A stretch of DNA of 64,000 nt from Clostridiales bacterium (GCA_022785125.1 JALFRA010000002.1:38169-102168), one strand, 5' to 3'. Counted from the stretch's first letter, positions 37,371-46,468 are shown. Numbers and translations are program-made. The notes: generated from the letters alone by a model not told the origin.

Positions 37371-37412
37371 GCAACTCCTTTGAATGGGTTTTGAAGCATT
37401 CAAAGGAGTTGC
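37371..37412 (-). promoter_or_regulatory. Hairpin hiding the ribosome site of the sigma-like gene
   Basis: GCAACTCCTTTGAATG (37371-37386) and its exact complement (37397-37412) pair across a 10-nt loop. In the minus-strand RNA the AAAGGAG site is fully inside the stem and the start codon is 4 nt away. This would block translation unless opened. Confidence 0.7.
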
Positions 37413-38024
37413 TATGGGTACGCTGCTATGGAGGGGTGCCAGTGCACTGTGAACCAATCAAACTGCAAATAAAAAAAGACATATCGAATCTCGTCGTTTT
37501 TACAACAAAATCCGATATGCCCAACGCAAACTAATGCCTTGTAGATGGCTCGATATCCGTAAAGGTAGGCAAATATTTTGGTTTGCGGCGATACATTACA
37601 GGGAAAGTCTCGTACACAAAACACAGGCAATATAGTTGCCTCACTAACCTAAAATAAAACCGTGCACCCGCAGTACACTTTATAGCAGTTATTAATATCT
37701 CATAGGCTACAGGTCAAAAGCATGATGATACATTCTAAAAGTCGAATAGTGCGGAGAACATGAATATCGAGTATATATCGGTCAAACCTGGTAACGCCTC
37801 TAATTTTTATGCTGTGGACCGATCTAATTTGGTGGAGACCTGCATCTGGGGGCAGTCTAATTCTTTATGATTCCTCTAGCAATCTACTCGTTCTCTCCAG
37901 CCAACAATAACGTTGGCAATAGAGTATCCCTCATTGCCGTCTATGCAATGGAGTACAATCCCATTATTTATTTGCCTTCGGGATACAAAATCATTTCAAC
38001 AAGTATAATTTATTGTAACTGTTT
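37413..38024. other. AT-rich stretch without a supported gene
   Basis: About 610 bp with only short unlikely frames on both strands. Nothing recognised apart from a possible TATAAT at 38004-38009 that could serve the XRE gene. Confidence 0.4.
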
Positions 38025-38105
38025 TACAAATAAGTCATTTGTATTACCTCATTTTGTTGCGAAATAATAACCATTAGAATATTTGTAATACAAATACTCT
38101 AATGG
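38025..38105 (+). promoter_or_regulatory. Two palindromic operator-like sites before the XRE gene
   Basis: Site 1: TACAAAT-N5-ATTTGTA (38025-38043). Site 2: a 35-bp near-perfect palindrome (38071-38105) whose core TATTTGTAATACAAATA reuses the same half-site, with outer arms CCATTAGA/TCTAATGG and one mismatched pair. Probably bound by the XRE protein just downstream. Confidence 0.7.
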
Positions 38106-38116
38106 GGGACGCTGAT

Positions 38117-38449
38117 TTGAAAGGAAAGAAATTGCTTCATGTTGAAGTCGGCAAGCGCATCAGGAACCGACGTGAAGAATTGAACTGGTCTCGCGAGATG
38201 CTAGCTGAAAAAACAGATGTTAGCGCTCGATTTTTAGCTTGCGTCGAGAACGGCCAAAGCGGGTTATCCATGGAATCTCTCAAAAGAATGTCTTGTGTAC
38301 TTCGAGTTTCCACAGACTACCTATTGTTTGGTAGCGGAGACAACCCTATCCCGCAGGATCTCGTAGACGCACTCTCTGAAATCCCGCCCTCCTACCATGA
38401 TTTGCTGGTCAAACAGATTCGTTTATTAGGCAATATTATTAACCGTTGA
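38117..38449 (+). CDS. XRE-family transcriptional regulator
   Basis: 110 residues with an N-terminal Cro/CI HTH (VGKRIRNRREELNWSREMLA, EKTDVSARFLACVENGQSGL) and DYLLFGS, then a short tail (PPSYHDLLVKQIRLLGNII). The first possible start, ATG 38102, is buried in a 35-bp palindrome and has no ribosome site. TTG 38117 with GGGGGA upstream is preferred, but not certain. It likely represses its own promoter and perhaps the sigma operon that follows. Confidence 0.82.
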   Translation: MKGKKLLHVEVGKRIRNRREELNWSREMLAEKTDVSARFLACVENGQSGLSMESLKRMSCVLRVSTDYLLFGSGDNPIPQDLVDALSEIPPSYHDLLVKQIRLLGNIINR

Positions 38450-38517
38450 ATTGCTTTTCCTTGCAAAATCCTTTACACTTAATGCGTCTCACTTCTAAAA
38501 AGAAAGGAGGGGTGCTT

Positions 38518-39027
38518 ATGAGTCCTACAGATGAAGCATGGGTAAACGAACTATATAAAAGACATGCCCTTAAAATGTATAAAGTCGCATTGCGTCGGCT
38601 CGGCGATAAAGATGAAGCAGAAAATATTGTTCAGGAGGCATTTTTGCTACTTCTAGTTAGATTTGACCTCGTAAAAATTCACCCGAACCCCGCAGGGTGG
38701 CTGATGAAGGTTGTCCAAAATCTAATCCTCCAATCTATGGACAGGCATCAAAAGGAATCCATCCATGAGACGCTCATAGATGAACAGGTCTCTCAAATCA
38801 GCGCCCCACCAAGGCAGATAATATCGCTTCGGAATATGTTGCCATCGGGTCTTACCCAACGTGAGCAAGATTTGTTTGTCTGGTTCTATGAGGATGGTCT
38901 ATCCTATGAAGAAATCGCTGCACGACTAAAAATTCCAATCTTGACCTGCCGGACTCAGATGTTCCGTGCGAAGCAACACTATAAGAAACTGGCAGAGAAG
39001 GAAAAAGAATTTTTAGAATTGATGTAA
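38518..39027 (+). CDS. ECF-type sigma factor carried by the element
   Basis: 169 residues. Region 2 (LYKRHALKMYKVALRRLGDK, DEAENIVQEAFLLLL) and region 4 (LTQREQDLFVWFYEDGLSYE, EIAARLKIPILTCRTQMFRA) are complete. The ATG at 38518 follows AGAAAGGAGGGG. A membrane anti-sigma gene comes next and four genes for exported or membrane proteins follow, so it may switch on this cargo. It is distinct from the two host ECF factors at 17.5 and 20.2 kb. Confidence 0.88.
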   Translation: MSPTDEAWVNELYKRHALKMYKVALRRLGDKDEAENIVQEAFLLLLVRFDLVKIHPNPAGWLMKVVQNLILQSMDRHQKESIHETLIDEQVSQISAPPRQIISLRNMLPSGLTQREQDLFVWFYEDGLSYEEIAARLKIPILTCRTQMFRAKQHYKKLAEKEKEFLELM

Positions 39028-39072
39028 TGTTCGTATAGGTTTTCCTGATGTACTTATAAAGGAGGTGTCATG

Positions 39073-39984
39073 ATGCCGGAGAAGAAACGAGCCCCATACC
39101 AGTCGGGCAAAGGGAAGGGCAACGTCTCTCAAATCCAAGGACATCTGTGTGATAAAACAGCAGACGAGTTGTTAACAGAGCTGGAAGCCAGGATGGACGA
39201 AATGACAGACCTCACTTACGATGAGGATGTTGTTGACGCCTATCTGGCCGCACTGGACAAAAAAGCTCCGCTCGAAGAAGATTTTGATGCGGAACAGTCG
39301 TGGGAAAAGTTCCGTTCACAACATGCGATCTTGTTCACTGAAGACGCTTCGCCCAAATCGGAAGTAGCCCCAAGAAAATATTACAAATTCCGGTTCCGAA
39401 AAAATTTTGCAAGAGTTATAGTCGTTGCCGCTATCGTTGCCGTGTTTAGTGTTTTCTGTGCGCAGGCTGCTGGCTTTGACGTACTTGGTGCAATTGGTCG
39501 ATGGACCGAGGAAACTTTCCGTTTTTCCATACCTAGCTCTTCCTCCCCACATGCAGTTCAAATCGATAATCTTTTTACCGAGCCCAGAGAGTATATCTCT
39601 CTTCAAGATGCCTTTAACGCCTATTCTATTACAGAGCCTTTGGCTCCAACCTGGATACCTGAAGGATATACACTGGACTATGTGGAGGCTGTCCCCTCAA
39701 GTAGTCAAATCTTGTTTACAGCATCCTACAGCAACGCACAGAACACCCTATCTCTTTCCTATTCATATCGGACAGACAATACCTTTCAATCCTCTACATT
39801 TGAAAAGGATAGTTCTTCTGTTATTACATACACAAAAAACGGCATTGTTCACTATATCATGTCGAATGTGGATGTTCAGGTGGTTGCTTGGGTAAACGGT
39901 ACTTGCGAGTGCTCTATTTTAGGGCCTCTGAGTGAGGAAGAAATGATGACCATGATTGATTCGATTTATCTAAGTGAGGGATAA
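39073..39984 (+). CDS. Probable anti-sigma factor with DUF4367-like outside domain
   Basis: 303 residues. About 120 cytosolic residues with many acidic positions are followed by one membrane helix (FARVIVVAAIVAVFSVFCAQ, about residues 111-130) and an outside domain. That domain carries LAPTWIPEGYTLDYVE and SEEEMMTMIDSIY, as in DUF4367 proteins. It directly follows the element's ECF sigma gene. The start at 39073 (second Met) gives the best spacing from AAAGGAGG. Confidence 0.78.
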   Translation: MPEKKRAPYQSGKGKGNVSQIQGHLCDKTADELLTELEARMDEMTDLTYDEDVVDAYLAALDKKAPLEEDFDAEQSWEKFRSQHAILFTEDASPKSEVAPRKYYKFRFRKNFARVIVVAAIVAVFSVFCAQAAGFDVLGAIGRWTEETFRFSIPSSSSPHAVQIDNLFTEPREYISLQDAFNAYSITEPLAPTWIPEGYTLDYVEAVPSSSQILFTASYSNAQNTLSLSYSYRTDNTFQSSTFEKDSSSVITYTKNGIVHYIMSNVDVQVVAWVNGTCECSILGPLSEEEMMTMIDSIYLSEG

Positions 39985-39990
39985 AAGAAT

Positions 39991-40428
39991 ATGAAAAAAT
40001 TTATGCGTGGTATTTTTGCAGTAGTTCTTGCTTTAACCTGTTGCATCAGCCTGCCTATCAATGCCCTGGCCGTTGAGCGAGCCAGTTCCTACCTTTCAAT
40101 ATATTCTGCCTATACTTCTGCAGCAAGCAACGGAAAGATTGAAATTGTGGTTTCCGTCATTGCAAACAAACGTGTTTCAGAGCTGGGTGCTAGTTATATT
40201 TTGTTGGAAGAATCATCTGACAACGGAAGAACCTGGAGAGTAGCCGAAGAATATGAAGATGAAAGTTGGATGACTGCCACAAATCGCCCCACCTACAGCG
40301 GTATCCTTACCTATCAGGGAATCATTGGACACCAATACCGCGTGACTGCTGAGGTCTTTGCAAGAGATGAAAATGGTGGTGATAGCCGGACTACTCCGAC
40401 CTCCGCTGCCGTTACTGCGACAAGATAA
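39991..40428 (+). CDS. Small secreted protein
   Basis: 145 residues with a signal peptide (MKKFMRGIFAVVLALTCCIS..ALA, cleavage near residue 27). The mature part is beta-rich (SSYLSIYSAYTSAASNGKIE, RVTAEVFARDENGGDSRT) and looks like a small Ig-like or fibronectin-like domain. I do not recognise the family. It starts 6 nt after the anti-sigma gene and ends at a terminator, so it is part of the sigma operon. Confidence 0.72.
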   Translation: MKKFMRGIFAVVLALTCCISLPINALAVERASSYLSIYSAYTSAASNGKIEIVVSVIANKRVSELGASYILLEESSDNGRTWRVAEEYEDESWMTATNRPTYSGILTYQGIIGHQYRVTAEVFARDENGGDSRTTPTSAAVTATR

Positions 40429-40437
40429 TCTGAATAA

Positions 40438-40468
40438 AAAATTGACGGCCTGAGCCGTCAATTTTTTT
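40438..40468 (+). terminator. Terminator of the element's sigma operon
   Basis: ATTGACGGC / GCCGTCAAT with loop CTGA and seven T. Confidence 0.9.
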
Positions 40469-40632
40469 GTTTTTGATGAAATGTTTTGTATTAATTTTTT
40501 GATTTATATATAGAACCCCTCAACACACCTAAGGCGGAGAAAGATGGAAAAAACAATGTTATACAGGGAGATGATGATATTATTTATTTTGAGAATCAAT
40601 TCTAGGAGAAAACATAAAAGGGAGGTTAAAAC

Positions 40633-41190
40633 ATGAAATCTACCAATCGTTTCGTTCCAGCGGTCTTGGCCTGTTCGGTAATCGCGGCTACATGTTTAAC
40701 ACCAATTGCTTTAGCATATGAAGATATAGGGGTAGTGGATATTCCCAAGGTTCGTCAAGAAAAAAGCTTATGGTGTTGGGCTGCATGTACTGAAAGTATC
40801 TTGCGTTATTATGGGAAAGGCGTTACCCAAGAAGATGTCGTGCGATATACGTATGATTCCACTATAAATTCAACTGCCAAAGATGAGGATGTCCAAGACG
40901 CCTTATCACATTGGGGAGTTGATGGCACTTTAACTCAAAACAGCGTAAGTTCGAGCATTGTATCTGGGGAGATTAAAGGTGGGAATCCCCTATATGCAGG
41001 GTGGTCTTGGCGTAATGGTGGAGGCCATGCTCTCGTAATCGATGGATATGATAAAACGTCAGGGACTATGTCTGTCGAATATATGGATCCAGGGGACGGG
41101 GCATTCCATGCATCTACATACACTTATTTCAAGGGCGGGAGTGGCTATGATCACATCTGGGATGGAACTATTTACAATTTAACTAAGTAG
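40633..41190 (+). CDS. Secreted papain-like cysteine protease (C70/C39-like)
   Basis: 185 residues. Signal peptide about 1-28 (cut after ALA). The active-site pattern is clear: Gln42 and Cys48 in VRQEKSLWCWAAC, His132 in GGGHALVIDGYD and Asp152 in YMDPGDG. This layout fits AvrRpt2-like (C70) or C39-like peptidases. It is exported by the cell, so it may act in the wall, on competitors or on host proteins; the target is unknown. It is followed 9 nt later by a gene for a membrane-anchored exported protein. Confidence 0.8.
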   Translation: MKSTNRFVPAVLACSVIAATCLTPIALAYEDIGVVDIPKVRQEKSLWCWAACTESILRYYGKGVTQEDVVRYTYDSTINSTAKDEDVQDALSHWGVDGTLTQNSVSSSIVSGEIKGGNPLYAGWSWRNGGGHALVIDGYDKTSGTMSVEYMDPGDGAFHASTYTYFKGGSGYDHIWDGTIYNLTK

Positions 41191-41199
41191 GTGAGATGA

Positions 41200-42003
41200 A
41201 TGAAAATGAAGAAGTATATTGTGACTATACTTGCCCTTATTGTTGCGTTGATGCTTGGGACGACTGCATCTGCAACTAACTCTTCCATACCAGAGGATGT
41301 CTTAGTTGTCGCAGAATCTGGACTTAAAATGGTTCAATCTGCCGTTTCATCAAATCCAGGGCGATGGGGATTTTCAACCGCAGACGAAGCAGAGGCGCTG
41401 GTATTAGGAGATGGATACCGTGTAAATTATGTCGGAGCCGAGCAAGTAGATAATTTCAGCGGTAATAGCATTACAGGTTTAATTGATCCCAATATGATTG
41501 AAACATGGGAATTCACATTGGATTTAAACAAATCTCCTCGACTCTTTTTGACTATCGCCTATGAAGATGGCGCATATAGAGTGGTTCATTATGGTGGTAA
41601 TGCAGAAGAATTTGGCATGGCAAAATCTAGGGCTATGGAAACCTTGCAGAATAATAGCAGAACTAATATTGAGGAAGAGACTCTGATTAAAGCCAGCGGA
41701 ATTTACTATTTTGTGACAACTGATGGCTCTAATGATCTCATTTTCCCTGTAGTATCTAGGACTGAAAACAGCCGAAGTGATTCCATGATGACAATCAGTG
41801 AGTTTGTCTCAATGCTAAAAAATAACCAGAGTAGTGACCAAAATAATGTCCGAGGATTTGCCCACGAATCCAATCTACCAAACGAAGCCAAGTCAACATC
41901 GTTCAATCTGACCTATATAGTTGGAGGGGGACTCTTATTTGCTGGCGCTTTAATATTGGTCGGTTATATCACGCACACGACCAAGCGAAATATGGAATCA
42001 TAA
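41200..42003 (+). CDS. Exported protein with C-terminal membrane anchor
   Basis: 267 residues. A signal peptide (KKYIVTILALIVALMLGTTA) is followed by about 200 outside residues and one C-terminal membrane helix (LTYIVGGGLLFAGALILVGY) with a basic end (HTTKRNMES). The gene follows the C70-like protease in the same operon, so a partner, inhibitor or immunity role is possible. The family is not recognised. Confidence 0.68.
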   Translation: MKMKKYIVTILALIVALMLGTTASATNSSIPEDVLVVAESGLKMVQSAVSSNPGRWGFSTADEAEALVLGDGYRVNYVGAEQVDNFSGNSITGLIDPNMIETWEFTLDLNKSPRLFLTIAYEDGAYRVVHYGGNAEEFGMAKSRAMETLQNNSRTNIEEETLIKASGIYYFVTTDGSNDLIFPVVSRTENSRSDSMMTISEFVSMLKNNQSSDQNNVRGFAHESNLPNEAKSTSFNLTYIVGGGLLFAGALILVGYITHTTKRNMES

Positions 42004-42179
42004 GCATAGGCAGGTTTCTCCAAATCTTATTTCTAGACAGCTACCACAAAAACACTCCACCGCCAACAAACTCTCTCGCATCAGGGAAGCATCGGACATC
42101 AGCAACCGTAAAATCTCCCGGCGTATAAAAAGGCCGCCATCTCAGTGCGCAGGCAATGAGATGGCGGTCGTCATTTTCA

Positions 42180-42432
42180 TTATGGTTTAGGAATCCTGCA
42201 TTTCTTAGGCGCATTCACCGGGAGGAAAGATCCTGCCCAGGCCTCATCCGTCTGGCTCAGCCCCGGTGCATTGTTCAGAAGTCAAACCAGATAGCGGTAG
42301 GGATCCAGGTCATTCTCCTTTGCGGTTTCAATCAGGCTGTAGATCACAGCGCTGGACTGGGCACCAGTGGGGTGTTGGCAAAGAGTCAGTTCTTGGCCCA
42401 TCACAAAGGGCTTTATGCTGCGCTTGGCTGGT
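42180..42432 (-). pseudogene. IS66 transposase, C-terminal remnant
   Basis: Minus-strand translation gives AKRSIKPFVMG, GAQSSAVIYSLIETAKEN and LSQTDEAWAGSFLPVNAP, the IS66 TnpC end, with an in-frame stop. The N-terminal part is absent. A hairpin CCGCCATCTCA/TGAGATGGCGG with a minus-strand T-run follows at 42134-42168. Confidence 0.8.
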
Positions 42433-42509
42433 ACTTGTATAGAACAATGGGCTGCTCAGCGCAGCCCATTGTCCTGTAGAGCCACATGTAGAACTTGCTT
42501 GTTGAGGTT

Positions 42510-42899
42510 CAGCCCGGCAGCCAGCCGCAATTTATACTCGGTGCGGTACATCTGTCTGCCGGATTTGATGGTGGAAATCTCTACGGCCCAAGCCAACGGA
42601 ACCTACCGGAACTACATGACCCATGAAAAAACTCAGGAAAGAGAAGTTGCTCATCCTGGATGAATGGCTGCTCTATCCCCTCAAGGAGGCAAAGCCACAG
42701 GATTCATTGGAACTGGTAGCCGCCCGGAACAAGGTGGCCTTCCACCATCTTCTGTTCTTAGTATGACACCAACGAGTGGCACGAGAACCTGTACGATCCA
42801 CCCCTGGCCGATGCCATCTGTGACCGGATTATCTACAACGCCTATACCATCCAGATTGAGGGCGAATCCATGCGCAAGCGCAAGGGCATCCCCGAGTGA
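42510..42899 (+). pseudogene. IS21-type IstB ATPase, decayed remnant
   Basis: Pieces match the C-terminal half of IstB: YSVRYICLPDLMVEIS, NGTYRNYM, KLLILDEWLLYPLKEA, then YDTNEWHENLYDPPLADAIC and GESMRKRKGIPE. They lie in different frames, with a frameshift and a TAG in place of Gln (in FCS-stop-YD). Confidence 0.82.
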
Positions 42900-43061
42900 T
42901 TCCCCGCATGGCAGCCAGCTGCACCACGCCCGCGGCCGCCATGCACCATTTCTGCGGAATGGGTGCACCATTCCAGCGGTGACCAGCACCATCATCTGTG
43001 GTCAAGCTGTACTTTTGGGGCGGTGTATGCAGGCTATTTCAGCTCAGCCCGAACAATTGTA

Positions 43062-43982
43062 CTAATCAATATCTGGAAGTCCAGCATTTATAGCCTTTGT
43101 TTTCTCTTCAATCTTTCCTTTTAGTGTATCCGCAACATTGTTCATAAACTTTACATAGCAGTCTTTGTTCCATAGATCATTTTCGATATCTGTTCTGTAT
43201 TCTTGAACAAGAAGTGGGACGATTTCAATATATGCCATTAAATATAGTTTTGCCATTCGTTCATCGATAGAATCTTGCTCAAAGCTTCCCAAATATGATT
43301 TAAAATCAACCTCTAAGATTCCGTCTTTAAGGATCAACTCTATCTTCTCATGGGTCTTATACTTTAAATCTAATTTGATTTGTTTTAATTTTCTACTTTC
43401 AAGAAAGAATGAGAGCGTACTAATGATATTCATAACAGATTCTCCAGACGCAGATACTTTTGTCTGGGAGTCTTCTGTGTCGCCAACAAATCCCTTTATT
43501 GACTGTAGTTCCAGTTCAAAACCGTTTTCTTCAGCAATTTCAATGGTGTTATTTGTATAGTAAACTCTATTAATTAGCCAAAGGAAAAAGTCGCTATCAA
43601 AATGCATTCTGTTATCATCAATCTCATTTTTCCCTGTGTAAGAAAGAAGTTTGCGAAGGACCTGCTTCGCATCCGAATTTTTGTCTATTATATAGCTAAC
43701 AGTTTGGTCGTTTGAGTAAACTACAACCATACCATTCTGAGGGATCACATTCACATCCGGCTCATAAAGTGTAATCTTGTCATAAGTAAAACGAATGACA
43801 TTATATGTTATCTCATTGCCGAACAAAGTAATGGATAGGTTTTCATCGAAGACCTTACTTATTTTCCAATTCTCTCGACTAATTCCCGAAGAACGGTTGT
43901 CATTTTCAACATTGTCTATTAAGAGATTTATGGCGTCGTTTATTTTTGAAGTTGTCCTATCTTTCCATCTTGTCGTGGCCAT
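43062..43982 (-). CDS. Unrecognised protein, third gene of a three-gene operon
   Basis: 306 residues, soluble and charged, AT-rich codons unlike the host. No membrane span and no motif I can name. Visible segments include SFFLESRKLKQIKLDLKYK and a possible C-terminal helix (NNVADTLKGKIEEKTKAIN). The start is 1 nt after the stop of the membrane gene upstream. Located between IS remnants in the cargo zone, a common place for defence or accessory genes, but nothing in the sequence proves that. Confidence 0.65.
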   Translation of the reverse strand: MATTRWKDRTTSKINDAINLLIDNVENDNRSSGISRENWKISKVFDENLSITLFGNEITYNVIRFTYDKITLYEPDVNVIPQNGMVVVYSNDQTVSYIIDKNSDAKQVLRKLLSYTGKNEIDDNRMHFDSDFFLWLINRVYYTNNTIEIAEENGFELELQSIKGFVGDTEDSQTKVSASGESVMNIISTLSFFLESRKLKQIKLDLKYKTHEKIELILKDGILEVDFKSYLGSFEQDSIDERMAKLYLMAYIEIVPLLVQEYRTDIENDLWNKDCYVKFMNNVADTLKGKIEEKTKAINAGLPDID

Positions 43983-43983
43983 T

Positions 43984-44634
43984 TCATCCCTCCGTTCTTA
44001 CAATCATTTTGTTGGTATTAAAGGTAAGTTTCCACGGCTCACTACTCAATTTTGAATACAATACACTTTGACAAATACCATTTGTGGGCTCTTTAGAAAA
44101 AAGAATTCGGAATGTTTGACTTGTGTCAGCCTGTTCTTGATTGCCAAACAGCTTTTCCAAATCAATGATATAATTACCATTCTCATCAACATTCGCGGCA
44201 ACATTTGCTGCAGGCAATTGCATCGTAGCAAAACTTATGCATTCTATTGTTATTTTCAAACCCTTACAGTTTTTTTTCTTAGCATTGATCATCACAGTTA
44301 CTCTCGCTTCACAAGGAGAAGCCTCCCTGAGTAGCAAATCAGGCATAGCATTGTTTTGCACAATATCGCCAGGCTTGCTGAATATCACCTGAATAGATTG
44401 TGCAGGGAAAAAGGTATTCTTAATCCATTCTGCCGCAGAAAGCAACATAACATTAATTATTGCAAAATAAACGCTGGTGCAAATATCAAATGCTCTGTCT
44501 TCATCTGTGATTATGCTCAGGGCTTGCAGTACATTAAACTGCTCAACCAATTTCAATCCAATTACTGCACTGATTAGAGGAATTGCTATTTTCCATAATA
44601 AAGAAAATGTATCTAATACTTTTTTCTTAATCAT
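43984..44634 (-). CDS. Unrecognised two-helix membrane protein, second gene of the operon
   Basis: 216 residues from the ATG at 44634, which overlaps the previous stop by ATGA and has GAGAGGTG upstream. Two hydrophobic spans near the N terminus (LLWKIAIPLISAVIGLKLV and TSVYFAIINVMLLSAAEWI) precede a soluble beta-rich domain of about 130 residues (SIQVIFSKPGDIVQNN, KGLKITIECISFATMQLP). Family unknown. Confidence 0.65.
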   Translation of the reverse strand: MIKKKVLDTFSLLWKIAIPLISAVIGLKLVEQFNVLQALSIITDEDRAFDICTSVYFAIINVMLLSAAEWIKNTFFPAQSIQVIFSKPGDIVQNNAMPDLLLREASPCEARVTVMINAKKKNCKGLKITIECISFATMQLPAANVAANVDENGNYIIDLEKLFGNQEQADTSQTFRILFSKEPTNGICQSVLYSKLSSEPWKLTFNTNKMIVRTEG

Positions 44635-45125
44635 CCGAATAAACACCTCTCAATTAAGGCGTTTACCCTGTTCAGTAAACCACTATCAGCATCCTCATTT
44701 ACGGCCACAATGCCATTGGATTGGACATAAAAATCTAATACACCTCCATTTTTCAAACGTCCCGATATGTGGATGCGGCTGATATCAATTGAAGATGATT
44801 CTGCCAAAAATTGCAGCTTTTCTATTAGCGTACCAAACAATATTGGGCGTGCTTCTATCGCATCTAATAAGTTCGTAATATCTTCAGACAAAGATGTATC
44901 ATCTTCGGCAAACTCAATCCGATATACTTTTAGCCCTTGCTCGATTACACTATCCTTAATTAATTCTATCATTGCTTCAGAAGAAACTATAATCTGGCGA
45001 TATCCAGCGTCAAATTGTTTTTTTAAAAAAGAATAATACTCTTCGTTGTCATCGAATGACTTACTAATGACGTGCTTATCAGAGTCCCCGAGTTTCCAAA
45101 AGAGTTTGCTTTTCTTCATCTTCAT
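44631..45125 (-). CDS. Unrecognised protein, first gene of the operon
   Basis: 164 residues (or 162 from the second ATG). Good ribosome site GAGGAGGTGGAGG. It looks like a small alpha/beta protein (YRQIIVSSEAMIELIKDSVI, SSIDISRIHISGRLKNGGVL). No known motif. Translation is coupled to the next gene by ATGA. Confidence 0.65.
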   Translation of the reverse strand: MKMKKSKLFWKLGDSDKHVISKSFDDNEEYYSFLKKQFDAGYRQIIVSSEAMIELIKDSVIEQGLKVYRIEFAEDDTSLSEDITNLLDAIEARPILFGTLIEKLQFLAESSSIDISRIHISGRLKNGGVLDFYVQSNGIVAVNEDADSGLLNRVNALIERCLFG

Positions 45126-45340
45126 ACCTCCACCTCCTCGCCTGTTGAATGGTGTTTGAATTATTATAACTCATGTTGTTCTGTTCTCATAGCTTTTTTC
45201 TTGACATTTTTACATTTTTATGTTACAAGTATTGCCTTTATGTAAAAGGGGCGGCTCGTGCCACCCCGGAACAAGCATTCCAGCTTATTCCTTAGAGCCA
45301 TCCGGCTCAGTATCATAGTCGCTCTCGTTGTCATGGGCAA

Positions 45341-45717
45341 ATAGGCTGAAGCCCCAAACCGCACCAAAGTCTGTCTTGGGCAAAGCTCTGCACTATCTTC
45401 TGGAGCAGTGGCCCTATCTGGTGCGCTATCTGGAGGACGGCAAACTGGAGCTCTCCAACAACCGCGCTGAGCGCAGCATAAAGCCCTTTGTGATGGGGCG
45501 CAAGAATTTTCTGTTCTGCAATACAACGGTCGGGGCCCAGAGCAGCGCGGTCCTTTACAGTTTGATTGAAACCGCCAAGGAAACCGGTCTGAATCCTTGC
45601 TGCTACTTGCAGTGGGTTCTGGAACGTGCCCCTGAATTGGCGCAAACAGCCGACGAAACCTGGGCCGAGAAATTGACTCCTGCTGAGGCACCGACGGAGT
45701 GCAGAACAAAAATATAA
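45341..45717 (+). pseudogene. IS66 transposase, C-terminal remnant (second copy)
   Basis: APKSVLGKALHYLLEQWPYL, then DGKLELSNNRAERSIKPFVM and GAQSSAVLYSLIETAKETGL are the end of IS66 TnpC. The upstream part is replaced by unrelated sequence. It points away from the IS66 remnant at 42.2-42.4 kb, with the three-gene operon between them. A GAGCCACGGCA/TGCCGTGGCTC hairpin follows at 45731-45754. Confidence 0.85.
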
Positions 45718-45789
45718 TGCTGGTTTACCTGAGCCACGGCATCTGCCGTGGCTCTTCGGCTGTGCCGGGTTTGACGGTTACATCCAGAC

Positions 45790-46468
45790 AGCAGATTGTT
45801 TGTGAAGGGGGAGCACAAGCGGCAGTTTGCCTATGAAGCCCACACCGCCTGCTACAAGCACGGCTTCATGCTGGCAACCATGGTTACCCCCGGCAATGTA
45901 CATGACAGCACAGTGTTTGATGAAGTTTATGACCGTGTAACAACAAATTTCCCCGAAGCAGAAACGATTGCTACCGATTCCACCTATATGACACTCATAT
46001 CCGCGAAAAGGTATTTTAGGATGGACGGGGGCTCTCCACATCCTACAAGCGACCGCAGACAATGAAGGGCGGCCATGCGTGGTGGAAGTATGTGCATGAC
46101 GAGTACTACGACTACGTGCTCTGCCCGGAGTACTTAGGTGTTGACCTACCACACCACCAACCGGGACAGATACCGGGAGTACAGGAGTTATCCCTGCGTC
46201 TGTGTTAACTGCCCCACCCGCTATTTCCAAAGACTGTGTGAAAACAGTACAGCGACTTATTTGGAAGGGCTATGAGGAATGGCAGACGATGTTTGCTATA
46301 CATCTAAGTACCAGCAACTGTACAAAAGGCGGAAGGAGACCATTGAGCGGATCTTTGCTGACGCCAAGGAAAAATGCGCCATGCGTTTACCCACTACATT
46401 GGCTTGGCCTAGGTATCCAACTGGGTGAAGCTTTAATTACTTCCATGAATCTGAAAAAACTGGCCTAG
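45790..46468 (+). pseudogene. IS1182-type transposase, decayed remnant
   Basis: HKRQFAYEAHTACYKHGFML, VTPGNVHDSTVFDEVYDRVT and ATDSTYMT belong to a DDE transposase. Later pieces in other frames (KGGHAWWKYVHDEYYDY, HPLHWLGLGIQLGEALITSM) show several frameshifts and stops. The N-terminal third is missing. About 300 bp after it (46469-46767) hold no gene. Confidence 0.8.
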
